Shown: positions 1-8,459 of the stretch, piece by piece
Layout: each line of letters starts with the position of its first letter
Numbering within the stretch: the first letter of the stretch is position 1
Source of the DNA: Akkermansia sp.
Lineage (GTDB): Bacteria > Verrucomicrobiota > Verrucomicrobiia > Verrucomicrobiales > Akkermansiaceae
Assembly (NCBI GenBank): GCA_017471985.1
Contig: JAFURE010000050.1
Span: 1-48,728, forward strand
Direction: 5' to 3'
Length of the DNA stretch: 48,728 nt
The notes under the pieces: model-generated
The model's input: the letters and a program-made list of their open reading frames with translations, nothing else
What the model was told of the DNA's origin: nothing
Database searches by the model: none
Made by a program: the position numbers and the translations under genes

Positions 1-347
1 ATGGAAAGGAACTCCTGGAAAAGCGAAAGAGCAATAATTTCGACATCAGCGCAACGAGGCTTTCGTCCGCAATGCTGCAAGTTTCCGTAAGAATTCAAAA
101 AATCCAGAGAAAAAGACTTGCATATCTCCAAAATTCTGTCAAACTGTCTGTGTGGTTGCATAGCTTGTTTGTGCATGTACGTGTTTTAGCTTATTTATTG
201 TACTGCAAATAAACACGTTATGCAATCACAATTCTTCTTTATGACGAGTTTTAGTTTTTAATTATACCAACGCGTATATATACTATATCTAGCATACACT
301 GCAATATAAATAAAGAAAAAAATGACAATGCGGCTATCAAAAATCGT
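1..347. other. AT-rich intergenic region with nested inverted repeats
   Basis: No recognisable gene. The stretch is much richer in A+T than the coding DNA around it. An imperfect inverted repeat (12 bp, 11 matching) lies at 151-162 and 219-230. Inside it is a perfect 8-bp repeat, ACGTGTTT at 179-186 and AAACACGT at 211-218, so the segment 151-230 could fold into a long interrupted hairpin. A frame open from the left edge to about 212 could be the tail of a gene that starts outside the window, but its product is not recognisable. Confidence 0.5.
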
Positions 348-376
348 TTGCAAAACGCCCGAGCCGGTGGTATGCT
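348..376 (+). promoter_or_regulatory. sigma70-type promoter of the M42 peptidase gene
   Basis: TTGCAA at 348-353, a 17-bp spacer and TATGCT at 371-376. Only six bases separate the -10 box from the ATG at 383, so transcription should begin at or next to the start codon (leaderless mRNA). Confidence 0.65.
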
Positions 377-382
377 ACTGCT

Positions 383-1447
383 ATGTTTGACAGAGAGCTA
401 CTTGAGCGCTGCAGCAATGCTTGCGCCGTATCGGGTTTTGAGGACGAGGTGAGAGCCATTTTCCGCCATGAGTTACATGGCTGCGGCACGATATCGGGCG
501 CGGAATCGGGCAACATTATGTGCGAGAAGAAAGGCCCCGGGCCCACCGTTGCCCTGATGGCACACATGGACGAAATCGGTTTTATGGTGCAAGGGGTGAC
601 AGAGGATGGTTTTCTGCTGCTGGTTCCGCTGGGTGGCTGGTGGAACCACACCCTGCCGAGCCAGCGCATGCTGGTACAGACTCGTGACGGCCGCCGCATA
701 CCCGGTCAGATAGGCACCAAACCGCCGCACCTTTTACCGGAGAGCCAACGCTCACAAGTCATGCCGAATGACGCCCTGTTTGTCGACATCGGAGCCTCGA
801 GCCGTGCCGAGGTAGAGGAGCTGGGAATCCGACTGGGCTGTGCCGTAGTACCCGACGTACAGCTGCAACCGCTTGCCATACCTCACAGGTGGATGGGGAA
901 GGCCTTCGACAACCGAGCAGGTGTGTACTGCATGATTGAGGCCATGCGCCGCCTGGCCCTCGAGGAGCTCCCCTGCACCGTTCGCGCCATCGGCACCGTG
1001 CAGGAGGAAGTCGGCACCCGCGGTGCCCGCGCGCTGTCAGCCGACATGATGCCCGACCTCGCCATCATACTCGAAGGGCCGCCGGCCGATGACACCTTCG
1101 GGCAGAGTGGCGTCTGCCGCCAGGGTGTACTGGGTCGCGGTGTGCAGGTACGCCTGTATGACCCCACCAACATCACCCCGCCGGCTCTGGCCGATTTCGT
1201 GCTCAACATCGCCGCACAGGAGGGAATTCCCTGCCAGCCGACAGTACGCCGCACCGGCGGGACAGATGCCGCGGCCAGCTACCCGAACTGGGCAGGAGTG
1301 CCGGCCATCGTATTCGGTGTGCCCACGCGCTATATTCACTCTCACAATGGTATACTCGATGACCGGGATCTGGAGGCCTGTGTGCGCCTGACCTGCGCCG
1401 TTGTGCGCAACATCAACGCTCACAATCATACCCTCTACCTGCCCTGA
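383..1447 (+). CDS. M42 family metallopeptidase (glutamyl aminopeptidase/endoglucanase-like)
   Basis: A 354-residue protein with the family's normal length and full set of metal-binding motifs: MAHMDE with H61 and D63, FDNRAG with D176, the catalytic EEVGTRGA pair E208-E209, E231 in ILEGPP, and a C-terminal IHSHNG with H319/H321. M42 enzymes are cytosolic di-metal aminopeptidases that form tetrahedral dodecamers and trim peptides. The substrate cannot be read from sequence, and the old 'endoglucanase' label of some relatives is probably wrong. The start at 383 is supported by the promoter just upstream. An acyltransferase gene follows after 8 bases and is likely co-transcribed, although no functional link is obvious. 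Confidence 0.9.
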   Translation: MFDRELLERCSNACAVSGFEDEVRAIFRHELHGCGTISGAESGNIMCEKKGPGPTVALMAHMDEIGFMVQGVTEDGFLLLVPLGGWWNHTLPSQRMLVQTRDGRRIPGQIGTKPPHLLPESQRSQVMPNDALFVDIGASSRAEVEELGIRLGCAVVPDVQLQPLAIPHRWMGKAFDNRAGVYCMIEAMRRLALEELPCTVRAIGTVQEEVGTRGARALSADMMPDLAIILEGPPADDTFGQSGVCRQGVLGRGVQVRLYDPTNITPPALADFVLNIAAQEGIPCQPTVRRTGGTDAAASYPNWAGVPAIVFGVPTRYIHSHNGILDDRDLEACVRLTCAVVRNINAHNHTLYLP

Positions 1448-1455
1448 GAGCAGAC

Positions 1456-2406
1456 ATGAGCAGCACCCCGGTACAGGAACGCCGAGAGAGGGTGGCTTGG
1501 GTGGACAGTGCCCGCTGTCTGGCCATGTTCTTTATCATGTGGCTGCATGTGGGGCAAAGCCCGGACTGGATGGCACGCCCGGTCGGCGGCGGTATATGCC
1601 TGTTTTTTGTACTGGCAGGTTACTTCATGCCCCGGGAGCCTGAGCGGGCTGCTCGACGAGCCCTGCAAATGGGTCTGGCCTGGCTGCTGTGGAGCCTGAT
1701 AACATTCGGCCTGTACCTGTTGGTGTGGCCGGAACTGCAGTGGACCTGGCAAAAGGTATTCGGGTATGGGGTAGCGGCCTACAATGCCCCGCTGTGGTTC
1801 CTGAAAAACCTGACGGTATACCAACTCATCATTGCAGCACTCGCGGCCATCCGCCTGCTGCCACGCTGCAACTGGCTATTCCTGGTATTCCTGTGCGGTT
1901 GCACTTACATCAACGAGCAGGCTCAGCATGAGAGCCTGCGCTACGACTGGCTGATAGCCGTTATGCTCGGCTATTGCCTGCGGTGCGTGCCACTCAGCCG
2001 TATAGAGGAATGGCTGTGGCGGCAAGCACCCTACATTGTGGGAGCCATTGTCATACTGCTGTTACAGCGGGAGCTCTACATGCTCTATGCCAAGGCAGAG
2101 GGGCTGCACTACTACCGCTCGTCCCTGCCACTGGCACAACTGTGCTATGCAGTACTCATGTGCCTGACGGCCATGGGGCTGAGCAGGTGGCTGCCGCGCA
2201 TCAATGCAGCCCTGGCCAAGGCCGGCAGTTGCATGATGTTCACCTATGCAGCACACTCACTGTTCTACTCGCCCATCTACCACTTCGATTTACCTCGCTG
2301 GTGCGGGTTTGCCTACTCTGCCGCCGGTATAGCCATACTCACCTGGCTGTACGGCAAACTGGCAGCTCGCCTGCCACGCACCATGAAGGTGCTGACCTTA
2401 CGCTGA
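1456..2406 (+). CDS. acyltransferase family 3 integral membrane protein
   Basis: A 316-residue polytopic membrane protein with about ten hydrophobic helices. The N-terminal signature, roughly residues 14-32, reads WVDSARCLAMFFIMWLHVG; its histidine sits at the end of helix 1, as in acyltransferase-3 (OafB/WecH-like) proteins that move acyl groups, often acetyl, onto sugars of cell-surface polysaccharides. A second typical feature is FFVLAGYFM after a Gly-rich loop (around residue 45-58). It starts 8 bases after the M42 gene, so the two probably share a transcript. It ends 27 bases before the convergent hisD stop, with only a weak GCCC/GGGC hairpin between them. The actual acceptor is unknown. 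Confidence 0.8.
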   Translation: MSSTPVQERRERVAWVDSARCLAMFFIMWLHVGQSPDWMARPVGGGICLFFVLAGYFMPREPERAARRALQMGLAWLLWSLITFGLYLLVWPELQWTWQKVFGYGVAAYNAPLWFLKNLTVYQLIIAALAAIRLLPRCNWLFLVFLCGCTYINEQAQHESLRYDWLIAVMLGYCLRCVPLSRIEEWLWRQAPYIVGAIVILLLQRELYMLYAKAEGLHYYRSSLPLAQLCYAVLMCLTAMGLSRWLPRINAALAKAGSCMMFTYAAHSLFYSPIYHFDLPRWCGFAYSAAGIAILTWLYGKLAARLPRTMKVLTLR

Positions 2407-2433
2407 CTCCCTGCCCTATCCGGGCAACGGCAC

Positions 2434-3726
2434 TTACAGAGTACGCAGCTCAAGGGAGCGCCCGTGAGCATCGAGCCCTTCCACCCGGGCAAACACCTGC
2501 ACATGCGGCAGGGATTTTACGGCGGACTCCCGGCTCATGCGCACAATGCTTGTGCGGCGCTGGAACTGGTCGGCGCGAATACCGGAGAACGATTTACCGG
2601 AGCCGCCGGTCGGCAGCGTGTGGCTCGGTCCGGCCAGGAAATCACCGCAGGCCACCGTGGCATAAGTACCGGCGTATATGGCACCGGCAGTGCGAATAAG
2701 CGCGAGCATCTCCTCTTCTCGCTCAGGCTCCACCACGAGCACAAGGTGCTCCGGGGCAAAGGCATTCACCAATTCCGCCCCGGTACGCAGGTCATTGACC
2801 AATATGCAATCGGTATTCTCAGCCAACACCTGCTGCAGGTATGCCGAGCGTGAAAGAGTGGCAGCCTGTGCGGCAATTTCGCGCTCGACCTCCAGCAACA
2901 GTTCCTCGCTTGTTGTTACAAATGCAATGGCACTGTCACCACCGTGCTCGGCCTGAGCCAGCAGGTCAGCAGCCACAAATCGGGCATCGGCCGTGCTATC
3001 GGCCAGTACCATGACCTCGCTGGGTCCGGGCAGCAAATCAATGGCCACAGCTCCCACCAGCTGGCGCTTGGCCTCGACCACATATCTATTGCCGGGGCCG
3101 AATATCTTCTGCACGGGGGCTATACTCTGCGTACCGAGAGCCAGAGCGGCAATCCCCTGAGCCCCGCCCACTCTGTATATCTCTGTCGCACCGGCAGCCT
3201 GCAATGCCACCAGCACCGCAGGGTTCACCTTGCCATCCGGCCCACAGGGAGTCATGGCCACAATCTCAGGCACACCCACTGCTTTCGCAAATCCGCCGGT
3301 CATCAGTGCCGTCGATACCAGCGGCGCTTTCCCGCCCGGAACATAAATACCCACTCGGTCATAGGGCACAAATCGTTCACCCACCTCGCAGCCCTGAGCA
3401 TTCACCCCGCTCCAGTCGCGGCGCATGCTCTGCTGTGAAAAATACTCGATATTGGCCAGACTGGCCGCGATGGCAGCCTTCACATCCTGCGGCACCTTCT
3501 CCTGAGCGGCGGCCAGTTCCTCCTCAGTCACCCTCAGATTGCACGGGCAAAGCTCCACCCGGTCAAACCGCGCCGCATAATCGCAGAGCGCATCATCTCC
3601 ACGACTGCGAACTTCCTCAATGATTGCAGCCACACTCTGCCGCACGTCATCACCGGGTATAGCCCGGCGATTCATCTTTTCCACTGCAGCTGCATAACAA
3701 GTATCAGATTCGCGGTATATCTTCAT
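2434..3726 (-). CDS. hisD: histidinol dehydrogenase
   Basis: A 430-residue enzyme that oxidises L-histidinol to L-histidine in two NAD+-dependent steps, the end of histidine biosynthesis. Visible motifs are the nucleotide/substrate region YVPGGKAPLVSTALM, GPGNRYVVEAKR, the zinc/active-site segments LLAQAEHGGDS and NAFAPEHL (Glu-His pair), CGDFLAGPSHTLPTGG, and a C-terminal DAHGRS histidine. I chose the ATG at 3726: the frame stays open to a TTG at 3762, but that codon is part of a perfect TTGACA -35 box and a second ATG overlaps the TATAAT -10 box. No other his gene is adjacent, so the pathway is dispersed in this genome. Confidence 0.96.
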   Translation of the reverse strand: MKIYRESDTCYAAAVEKMNRRAIPGDDVRQSVAAIIEEVRSRGDDALCDYAARFDRVELCPCNLRVTEEELAAAQEKVPQDVKAAIAASLANIEYFSQQSMRRDWSGVNAQGCEVGERFVPYDRVGIYVPGGKAPLVSTALMTGGFAKAVGVPEIVAMTPCGPDGKVNPAVLVALQAAGATEIYRVGGAQGIAALALGTQSIAPVQKIFGPGNRYVVEAKRQLVGAVAIDLLPGPSEVMVLADSTADARFVAADLLAQAEHGGDSAIAFVTTSEELLLEVEREIAAQAATLSRSAYLQQVLAENTDCILVNDLRTGAELVNAFAPEHLVLVVEPEREEEMLALIRTAGAIYAGTYATVACGDFLAGPSHTLPTGGSGKSFSGIRADQFQRRTSIVRMSRESAVKSLPHVQVFARVEGLDAHGRSLELRTL

Positions 3727-3733
3727 GCGCCGC

Positions 3734-3762
3734 ATTATACCAACACTTTCCGTACCTGTCAA
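3734..3762 (-). promoter_or_regulatory. consensus sigma70 promoter of hisD
   Basis: Read on the minus strand: TTGACA (3757-3762), 17 bp, TATAAT (3734-3739). Both hexamers are perfect. The ATG at 3726 follows after seven bases, which predicts initiation at the A of the start codon, with no room for a leader or an attenuator. Confidence 0.85.
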
Positions 3763-3868
3763 CGTTCACACCGCGCAAACATCCCTGCTGTAGCGTCATA
3801 CCTGCATACCGGCCCGACCCCTTCTAACAACAATTTAGCATTTTTTTCAAAAAAATCACCGATAAGTC

Positions 3869-3897
3869 TTGCAAAATGGTCGGATTTTGTTTAGAAT
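3869..3897 (+). promoter_or_regulatory. promoter of the AP2-like gene
   Basis: TTGCAA at 3869-3874, 17 bp, TAGAAT at 3892-3897. It gives a leader of about 49 nt before the ATG at 3953. A TTG-initiated longer reading of the gene would start inside this -35 box, so it is rejected. Confidence 0.7.
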
Positions 3898-3952
3898 ACC
3901 CCTGTTTTCAAACTTAAGGCACACAAACGTTTACCATCCCGAGACAAGACAT

Positions 3953-4213
3953 ATGAAGAACATCACCCGATACACCTTGGAAAAAACCTCCTTCCTCGGA
4001 TGGAGGGTGTGCGTCAGCCGCAAAGGGGTCATGATTACGAAATACTTCCCCGACAAAACATACGACGGTGAGGAAGGCTCGCTGGCAGCAGCCATTGCCA
4101 TGAGGGACGACATCATCAACACCGTAGCGGCCAACCCGGCCAATGCCAAGAAAATCATGCAGGAGCTCAAGAATCGCTACTGCGGTAAAAAGAGAAAGAA
4201 GCGTAAGGCCTGA
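3953..4213 (+). CDS. small AP2-like DNA-binding protein
   Basis: An 86-residue basic protein. Residues about 17-55 (GWRVCVSRKG, then KYFPDKTYDG, then AAIAMRDDII) follow the pattern of the AP2/ERF DNA-binding fold: three short strands with Arg/Lys/Trp contacts followed by an amphipathic helix. In bacteria this fold usually sits in homing endonucleases and integrases. Here it stands alone, with no nuclease or integrase domain, and ends in a Lys/Arg-rich tail (KKRKKRKA). It has its own promoter and its own strong terminator, so it is a monocistronic unit. A role as a small regulator or nucleoid-type protein is inference; the family match is by eye. Confidence 0.6.
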   Translation: MKNITRYTLEKTSFLGWRVCVSRKGVMITKYFPDKTYDGEEGSLAAAIAMRDDIINTVAANPANAKKIMQELKNRYCGKKRKKRKA

Positions 4214-4247
4214 CGTTCCGGGGTCAGTTCGCCCCATCCCTTTCGTA

Positions 4248-4283
4248 ACTACCGTGTTCTGACAGGACACGGTAGTCTTTTTT
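4248..4283 (+). terminator. Rho-independent terminator
   Basis: A 13-bp stem (4248-4260 with 4264-4276, one G-U pair), a 3-base loop and then CTTTTTT. It ends the AP2-like transcript. Confidence 0.9.
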
Positions 4284-4305
4284 ACACAGCCTCCTATCCA
4301 TGAGC

Positions 4306-4779
4306 TCAGGCCTCGGAAAAATCAAACTTGCGTGGCTTGCGGGAAGAGAGCGAGTCCCTGCGGCGGGAATCCCACACCAGCAGCAACATAGACCCCAGCA
4401 ACAGCAAACGCACTCCGGTATCCTGTGGGTAATTCACAATCTCGTGCTCACTACCCATACAATTACAACTCAGGCTCAACCCGCGAGCCCAGGCCTGAGC
4501 ATACAGAAGAAGAAAGACAGACGTCATCACTACCCCCCATACGGCAGCGCCACGGTACGACAGGCGAAACACCAAACACACGGCCACCACCAACTCCATG
4601 GCAATTCCGGTGCAGGCTAAAGGCATGGAAAAGAACTCGGGCAGTAAATCACTGCGAGTCAGGAACTCGGCAGTCTGGCCCAAATCACCGATTTTCAATA
4701 TCCCGGTAATCAGAAAGAACACTCCCAGCCCGATTCTGAGCAAGGAGAGCAGTATATCTATGGTGCGGCTGTTCCTCAT
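4306..4779 (-). CDS. MauE/DoxX-type membrane protein
   Basis: With the ATG at 4779 the protein has 157 residues and four predicted membrane helices: ILLSLLRIGLGVFFLITGILK near the N-terminus with the family's G-x-x-K, two in the middle, and one near the C-terminus. The pattern matches MauE/DoxX proteins, which are linked to disulfide or quinone redox chemistry. A Cys-x-Cys (LSCNCMG) sits in the loop before the last helix and could be a redox pair. Longer readings reach an ATG at 4950 but cross a good promoter (TTGCCT/TATTAT at 4791-4819), so the shorter start is preferred. Its partner protein is not in the window. Confidence 0.75.
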   Translation of the reverse strand: MRNSRTIDILLSLLRIGLGVFFLITGILKIGDLGQTAEFLTRSDLLPEFFSMPLACTGIAMELVVAVCLVFRLSYRGAAVWGVVMTSVFLLLYAQAWARGLSLSCNCMGSEHEIVNYPQDTGVRLLLLGSMLLLVWDSRRRDSLSSRKPRKFDFSEA

Positions 4780-4790
4780 ACCTGCGGCAG

Positions 4791-4819
4791 ATAATACACA
4801 CCCACCCATCCTCAGGCAA
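4791..4819 (-). promoter_or_regulatory. promoter of the MauE-like gene
   Basis: On the minus strand: TTGCCT (4814-4819), 17 bp, TATTAT (4791-4796). The ATG at 4779 is 11 bases further, which predicts a leader of only about four bases. Confidence 0.6.
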
Positions 4820-4961
4820 GAGTTTTTCCCGTACGCAAAGAAATATAACCACCCCTTCTCATACAATACCAGAATATTACACCCTGCAAGTAATTTGAGT
4901 TCATCGCTATTCCGAAACTTCATCTTTCTGAAATAATGACACCCACGCAATCGCTTTGTGC

Positions 4962-4990
4962 TTGACTTGCCCTCGCGCTTGGCTCAGAAT
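4962..4990 (+). promoter_or_regulatory. promoter of the HtrA-like protease gene
   Basis: TTGACT at 4962-4967, 17 bp, CAGAAT at 4985-4990. The ATG at 5000 lies nine bases after the -10 box, so the mRNA should be nearly leaderless. This promoter also argues against a start at 4958. Confidence 0.65.
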
Positions 4991-4999
4991 GTGTGGGTA

Positions 5000-6769
5000 A
5001 TGATAAGAACTGCCACCGCCACTCTGTTGGCCACACTTCCTGTACTGGCGGATGTAACAGCACCCGTCACCCCCGAGCCTGCTGATATTTCACCTGCACC
5101 TCAGGCAGCACCTGCGCAGCCGGAGAATCAAGCTTCTGTTGTCCCCCAGCCCGAACCCACTCCCGAACCCACTCCCGAGCCTACTCCCGAGCCCACTCCC
5201 GAGCCCACTCCCGAGCCTGCACCCGAGCCCACTCCCGAGCCTACTCCCGAGCCTACTCCCGAGCCTACTCCCGAGCCCACTCCCGAGCCCACTCCCGAGC
5301 CTGCACCCGAGCCCACTCCCGAGCCCACTCCCGAGCCTGCACCCGAGCCCGCTCCGGTCGCAACTGCGGCAGAGCACATGAACTCGGCATACAAGGGTAT
5401 CGTCAAAATTGAAGTTGCTGTCCGCAAGCCCGATTATGGTACCCCGTGGCAAACCGGTCGTTACGGCAGTGGCAACGGTACCGGATTTATGGTAGGAGCC
5501 GGGCTGTTCATGACAAATGCCCACGTTGTAGCCGATGCTGAGCGCATATACATCTCCCCCTATGCCGATGCCCGCAAAATCCCGGCAAAAGTCAAGTACG
5601 TAGCGCACGATGCCGATTTGGCCCTCATAGAAGTGGAGGATAGCGCAGCCTTCGCCGACATTCCCTGCCTGCAGTTCAGCGACACCCTACCCAGGCTGGA
5701 GGACGAGGTTCGCGCCATCGGCTATCCCATCGGCGGCAATCGACTCTCCGTGACACGCGGCATCGTGTCTCGAATCGATACGACTACATACGCACACCCC
5801 CGCAATGAAAGCCACCTCACCGTTCAGGTGGATGCCGCTATCAACCCCGGTAACAGCGGCGGCCCCGTTCTGATGGGCGACAAGGTTGTGGGTGTGGCAT
5901 TCCAGGGCCTGCTGGAGGCCAACTCCACCGGCTACATGATACCCATGCCTGTCATCAAGCGATTCCTTAAAGATGTGGAAGACGGTCGTTACGATAGCTA
6001 TGTAGATTTAGCCGCCACGTTCATGCCCCTCAACAACCCGTCCATGCGCAAACACTACAAGCTGGCCGATGACGCCCGGGGTGCGCTCGTGGCAGATGTC
6101 ATCAAAGGCGGCAGCAGCGATGGTGCTCTCGAACCCGGCGATGTCGTTCTTTCAGTCAATGGGCTGCCGGTCGACAGCTCAGCCATGATTGAGCTGGACG
6201 GCGAGCGCATGCTGCTCGAAGAGCTCGCCGAGCGAGCCTTCAAGGGCGACCAACTCAACTTCACCGTCCTGCGCAACGGGGAGCAGAAAGAAGTTACCGT
6301 GACTCTGGCCCCGCTCAGTTCCCATAAAATTCTGGGACAGGAATACGACACCATGCCCCGCTATGTTCAGTTCGGCGGTCTGGTATTCCAACCACTGCAC
6401 CTCAACGTCATTGCAGCCCACTCACTCAACTCCACCGACTTCACGGTTGAGATGGACTCCTTCCTGCGTCGGGAAGCAGCCACCGGGAAGGCCGATATCG
6501 TCGTGGTCACTCGAGTTCTGAAAGACGAGGTCAATGCCCGCTACACCGATTACGGTCGCCGCATTGTGACCAAAGTGAACGGTGAAGAAGTCATGGGGCT
6601 CAGCCACCTGCACTCCCTGCTCTACCCACAGGAGGGCACACGCCCGCCCTACACCGTCATCGAGTTTGCCGGAGCAGCACGCCCCATGGTTATCGACAAT
6701 GCGGTAATCGATGGTGCCAATGAGCGCATCAACGCCACATACGGTGTTCCCGCCCCGGCCAGTCTGTAA
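5000..6769 (+). CDS. secreted HtrA/Deg-like serine protease with PEPT stalk
   Basis: A 589-residue protein. It opens with a signal peptide ([17 protein letters not shown]). A Pro/Glu/Thr-rich segment at residues about 50-118 holds 17 tandem tetrapeptides (PEPT or PEPA). A trypsin-like domain follows with an intact triad: H175 in TNAHVV, D206 in [10 protein letters not shown]286 in [13 protein letters not shown]-like domain (around residues 340-450, [14 protein letters not shown]) and a C-terminal region of about 140 residues complete it. HtrA proteins degrade or refold damaged envelope proteins. The stalk probably spaces the protease from an anchor or from peptidoglycan (inference). The next gene, 22 bases downstream, is a related but inactivated protein. 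Confidence 0.88.
   Translation: MIRTATATLLATLPVLADVTAPVTPEPADISPAPQAAPAQPENQASVVPQPEPTPEPTPEPTPEPTPEPTPEPAPEPTPEPTPEPTPEPTPEPTPEPTPEPAPEPTPEPTPEPAPEPAPVATAAEHMNSAYKGIVKIEVAVRKPDYGTPWQTGRYGSGNGTGFMVGAGLFMTNAHVVADAERIYISPYADARKIPAKVKYVAHDADLALIEVEDSAAFADIPCLQFSDTLPRLEDEVRAIGYPIGGNRLSVTRGIVSRIDTTTYAHPRNESHLTVQVDAAINPGNSGGPVLMGDKVVGVAFQGLLEANSTGYMIPMPVIKRFLKDVEDGRYDSYVDLAATFMPLNNPSMRKHYKLADDARGALVADVIKGGSSDGALEPGDVVLSVNGLPVDSSAMIELDGERMLLEELAERAFKGDQLNFTVLRNGEQKEVTVTLAPLSSHKILGQEYDTMPRYVQFGGLVFQPLHLNVIAAHSLNSTDFTVEMDSFLRREAATGKADIVVVTRVLKDEVNARYTDYGRRIVTKVNGEEVMGLSHLHSLLYPQEGTRPPYTVIEFAGAARPMVIDNAVIDGANERINATYGVPAPASL
5150..5353 (+). repeat. 17 x 12-bp tandem repeat encoding PEPT/PEPA
   Basis: Seventeen contiguous 12-base units of the form CCCGAGCCYACT. 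Thirteen encode PEPT and four (units 6, 13, 16 and 17) PEPA. Near-identity at DNA level suggests recent slippage expansion. Length variation between strains is expected. Confidence 0.95.
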
Positions 6770-6791
6770 TTTCCACCCTTTCACTTATATG

Positions 6792-8390
6792 ATGTATAAG
6801 CACTTCACCATCCTTTCCCTCGCGGTACTGGGACTCTGCGCCTGCAAACCCACGCCGCGTATTGCCCAACAGAACAAAGCTCAGCAACAGGACACTACAG
6901 AGCAACAACCTACCGTACCCGACGCTCAACCTGAGCAACCCTCCGAGAATACAGCCCCCCCGGTTCAGAAAACGGAATCCCCCCTTACAACTGAGCAGCA
7001 GGCAGAAAATGCCCTGCTTATCGTCAACGTTACCCGTCAGCCCTATAATCGACTGACACCGTGGGAAAAACAACCGGCAACCCAACGGCGACTCGCCGGT
7101 ACCTATCTTGGCAACGGATTGGTGCTCACCTACGGCAAGGCGCTGCAAAACGCCACCTACATCGAACTGAGCCTGCCGGACGGCACCCGCAGTGTGCCGG
7201 CTCGTGTCATCAGCTGCGATGATGACCTGGCACTCGCCCTGCTCACCGTCGCCCACGAGCAGGATGCCGCCATCTTCGACAACAGGCTCCCCTGCAATAT
7301 GGGCGATGCCCTGCAGCGCGGACAGGAAGCCGAGCTGTGGTGTACACTCAATGGCAGTGAATCTCTGCGGGTTCCCCTACTGGCACAGGTCGGCGGCGTT
7401 GGTGACAATATGCCCAGGCTCATTCTGCAGGCCAACATGGCCGTGCCTGAGCTCTACGCAGTCGGTGCTCCGGTCATGAAAGACGGCAAGCTGGTCGGCA
7501 TGAGTGCCGGCTACGAATCAACCGGCCGCAAACTCTCCATCATCAATACGGAGCTGCTGCAGCGTTTTCTCAGTCGCCCTGCAGGCGCCCCCACAGGTAC
7601 CCCCACGTTGGGTATCGAACTGGCCACTCTTGAAGACCCGGTATTTCGCCGTTACCTTAAGCTGCAGGACGGCCAGACCGGCGTCTACATCAGCAAGGTC
7701 ACACCCGTCAGTGCAGCAGCAACTGCCGACCTGAGAGAGGGCGATGTCATAACCGCCATCGAAGGCATGAAAATTGACAATCTGGGCCGATGCAATCTGC
7801 CGCTCTACGGGCCTACGCACATCGCTGTAGCAAGTCGCTATCTTCGCCCGGTGGGGGATAACCTTCAACTCACCATCAGCCGCGGCGGTGACAGCAAAGA
7901 GATTAGCGTACCGCTCAATACAGATGCCCGAGACAAGGCACTGCTTGCCACAGAAAAACCAGACACCCCACCCCGTTACGCCGTATGGGGCGGCCTGGTT
8001 TTCCAACCACTGACCGGCACATACATGCAGGCACTCAAGGCTCAGGCCCGTGGTTCCCTGCCCGTGCAGTTCCTGGAAATCGATGAGCGCAGTTGCGAAC
8101 TACGCCGGCAGGGAGTGCGTGAGCTGACCGCCCTCACTCTCGTCATTCCCACACCGGCAACCCTTGGCTACGAAAATGTGAACTTCTGCGTGGTTGAGAA
8201 GGTCAACGGGAAAACACCCCGGGATTTCTCTGAGTTCATTCAGCTGCTCGATGAACCCACGACCACCGGCATAGTTGAGCTCACCGTCAACAAGCCCCCG
8301 TACAATATCTATATGGATAGCACCACGGCCGCAGCCGTCAATGACAGTTTGCGCCGCAGTGCTATACCCAATCTCAGAAGGACAGAGTAA
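6792..8390 (+). CDS. HtrA-like lipoprotein lacking the catalytic triad (pseudoprotease)
   Basis: A 532-residue protein. The N-terminus has a short hydrophobic signal and a lipobox-like LCAC, so it is likely a lipoprotein. A Gln/Thr/Pro-rich linker (residues about 25-75) precedes a trypsin-fold domain that aligns with the upstream protease. At the catalytic positions it reads LTYGKAL where the active enzyme has TNAHVV, and LYAVGAPV where it has GNSGGPV, so the histidine and serine are both gone. The PDZ domain (LREGDVITAIEG) is intact, and both proteins share the C-terminal GGLVFQPL motif. It may serve as a regulatory or scaffolding partner of the active protease (inference). Starts at 6789 and 6792 are both possible; no ribosome-binding site is visible. 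Confidence 0.8.
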   Translation: MYKHFTILSLAVLGLCACKPTPRIAQQNKAQQQDTTEQQPTVPDAQPEQPSENTAPPVQKTESPLTTEQQAENALLIVNVTRQPYNRLTPWEKQPATQRRLAGTYLGNGLVLTYGKALQNATYIELSLPDGTRSVPARVISCDDDLALALLTVAHEQDAAIFDNRLPCNMGDALQRGQEAELWCTLNGSESLRVPLLAQVGGVGDNMPRLILQANMAVPELYAVGAPVMKDGKLVGMSAGYESTGRKLSIINTELLQRFLSRPAGAPTGTPTLGIELATLEDPVFRRYLKLQDGQTGVYISKVTPVSAAATADLREGDVITAIEGMKIDNLGRCNLPLYGPTHIAVASRYLRPVGDNLQLTISRGGDSKEISVPLNTDARDKALLATEKPDTPPRYAVWGGLVFQPLTGTYMQALKAQARGSLPVQFLEIDERSCELRRQGVRELTALTLVIPTPATLGYENVNFCVVEKVNGKTPRDFSEFIQLLDEPTTTGIVELTVNKPPYNIYMDSTTAAAVNDSLRRSAIPNLRRTE

Positions 8391-8413
8391 CTCCGTTCTT
8401 CATCGACTCTTCC

Positions 8414-8453
8414 AATCCGACTCACTCCCGGGCAGAAGTGAGCCGGATTTTTT
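8414..8453 (+). terminator. Rho-independent terminator of the HtrA pair
   Basis: A stem of 8414-8426 with 8437-8449 (one mismatch), then TTTTTT. It lies just before the convergent terminase gene. Confidence 0.85.
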
Positions 8454-8459
8454 GTAAGC

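Noticed and set aside
3..212. Frame open from the left edge for 70 codons
   Set aside because: Could be the tail of an outside gene, but the sequence becomes AT-rich and Leu/Lys-biased with no recognisable motif, so no gene is called.
151..230. Integron attC site
   Set aside because: The hairpin lacks GTTRRRY/RYYYAAC core sites, and no integrase or cassette follows.
5139..5427. Open frames on both strands across the PEPT repeat
   Set aside because: They are products of the 12-bp repetition (Ser-Gly-Val and Pro-Leu-Pro-Ser patterns) and have no independent start signals.
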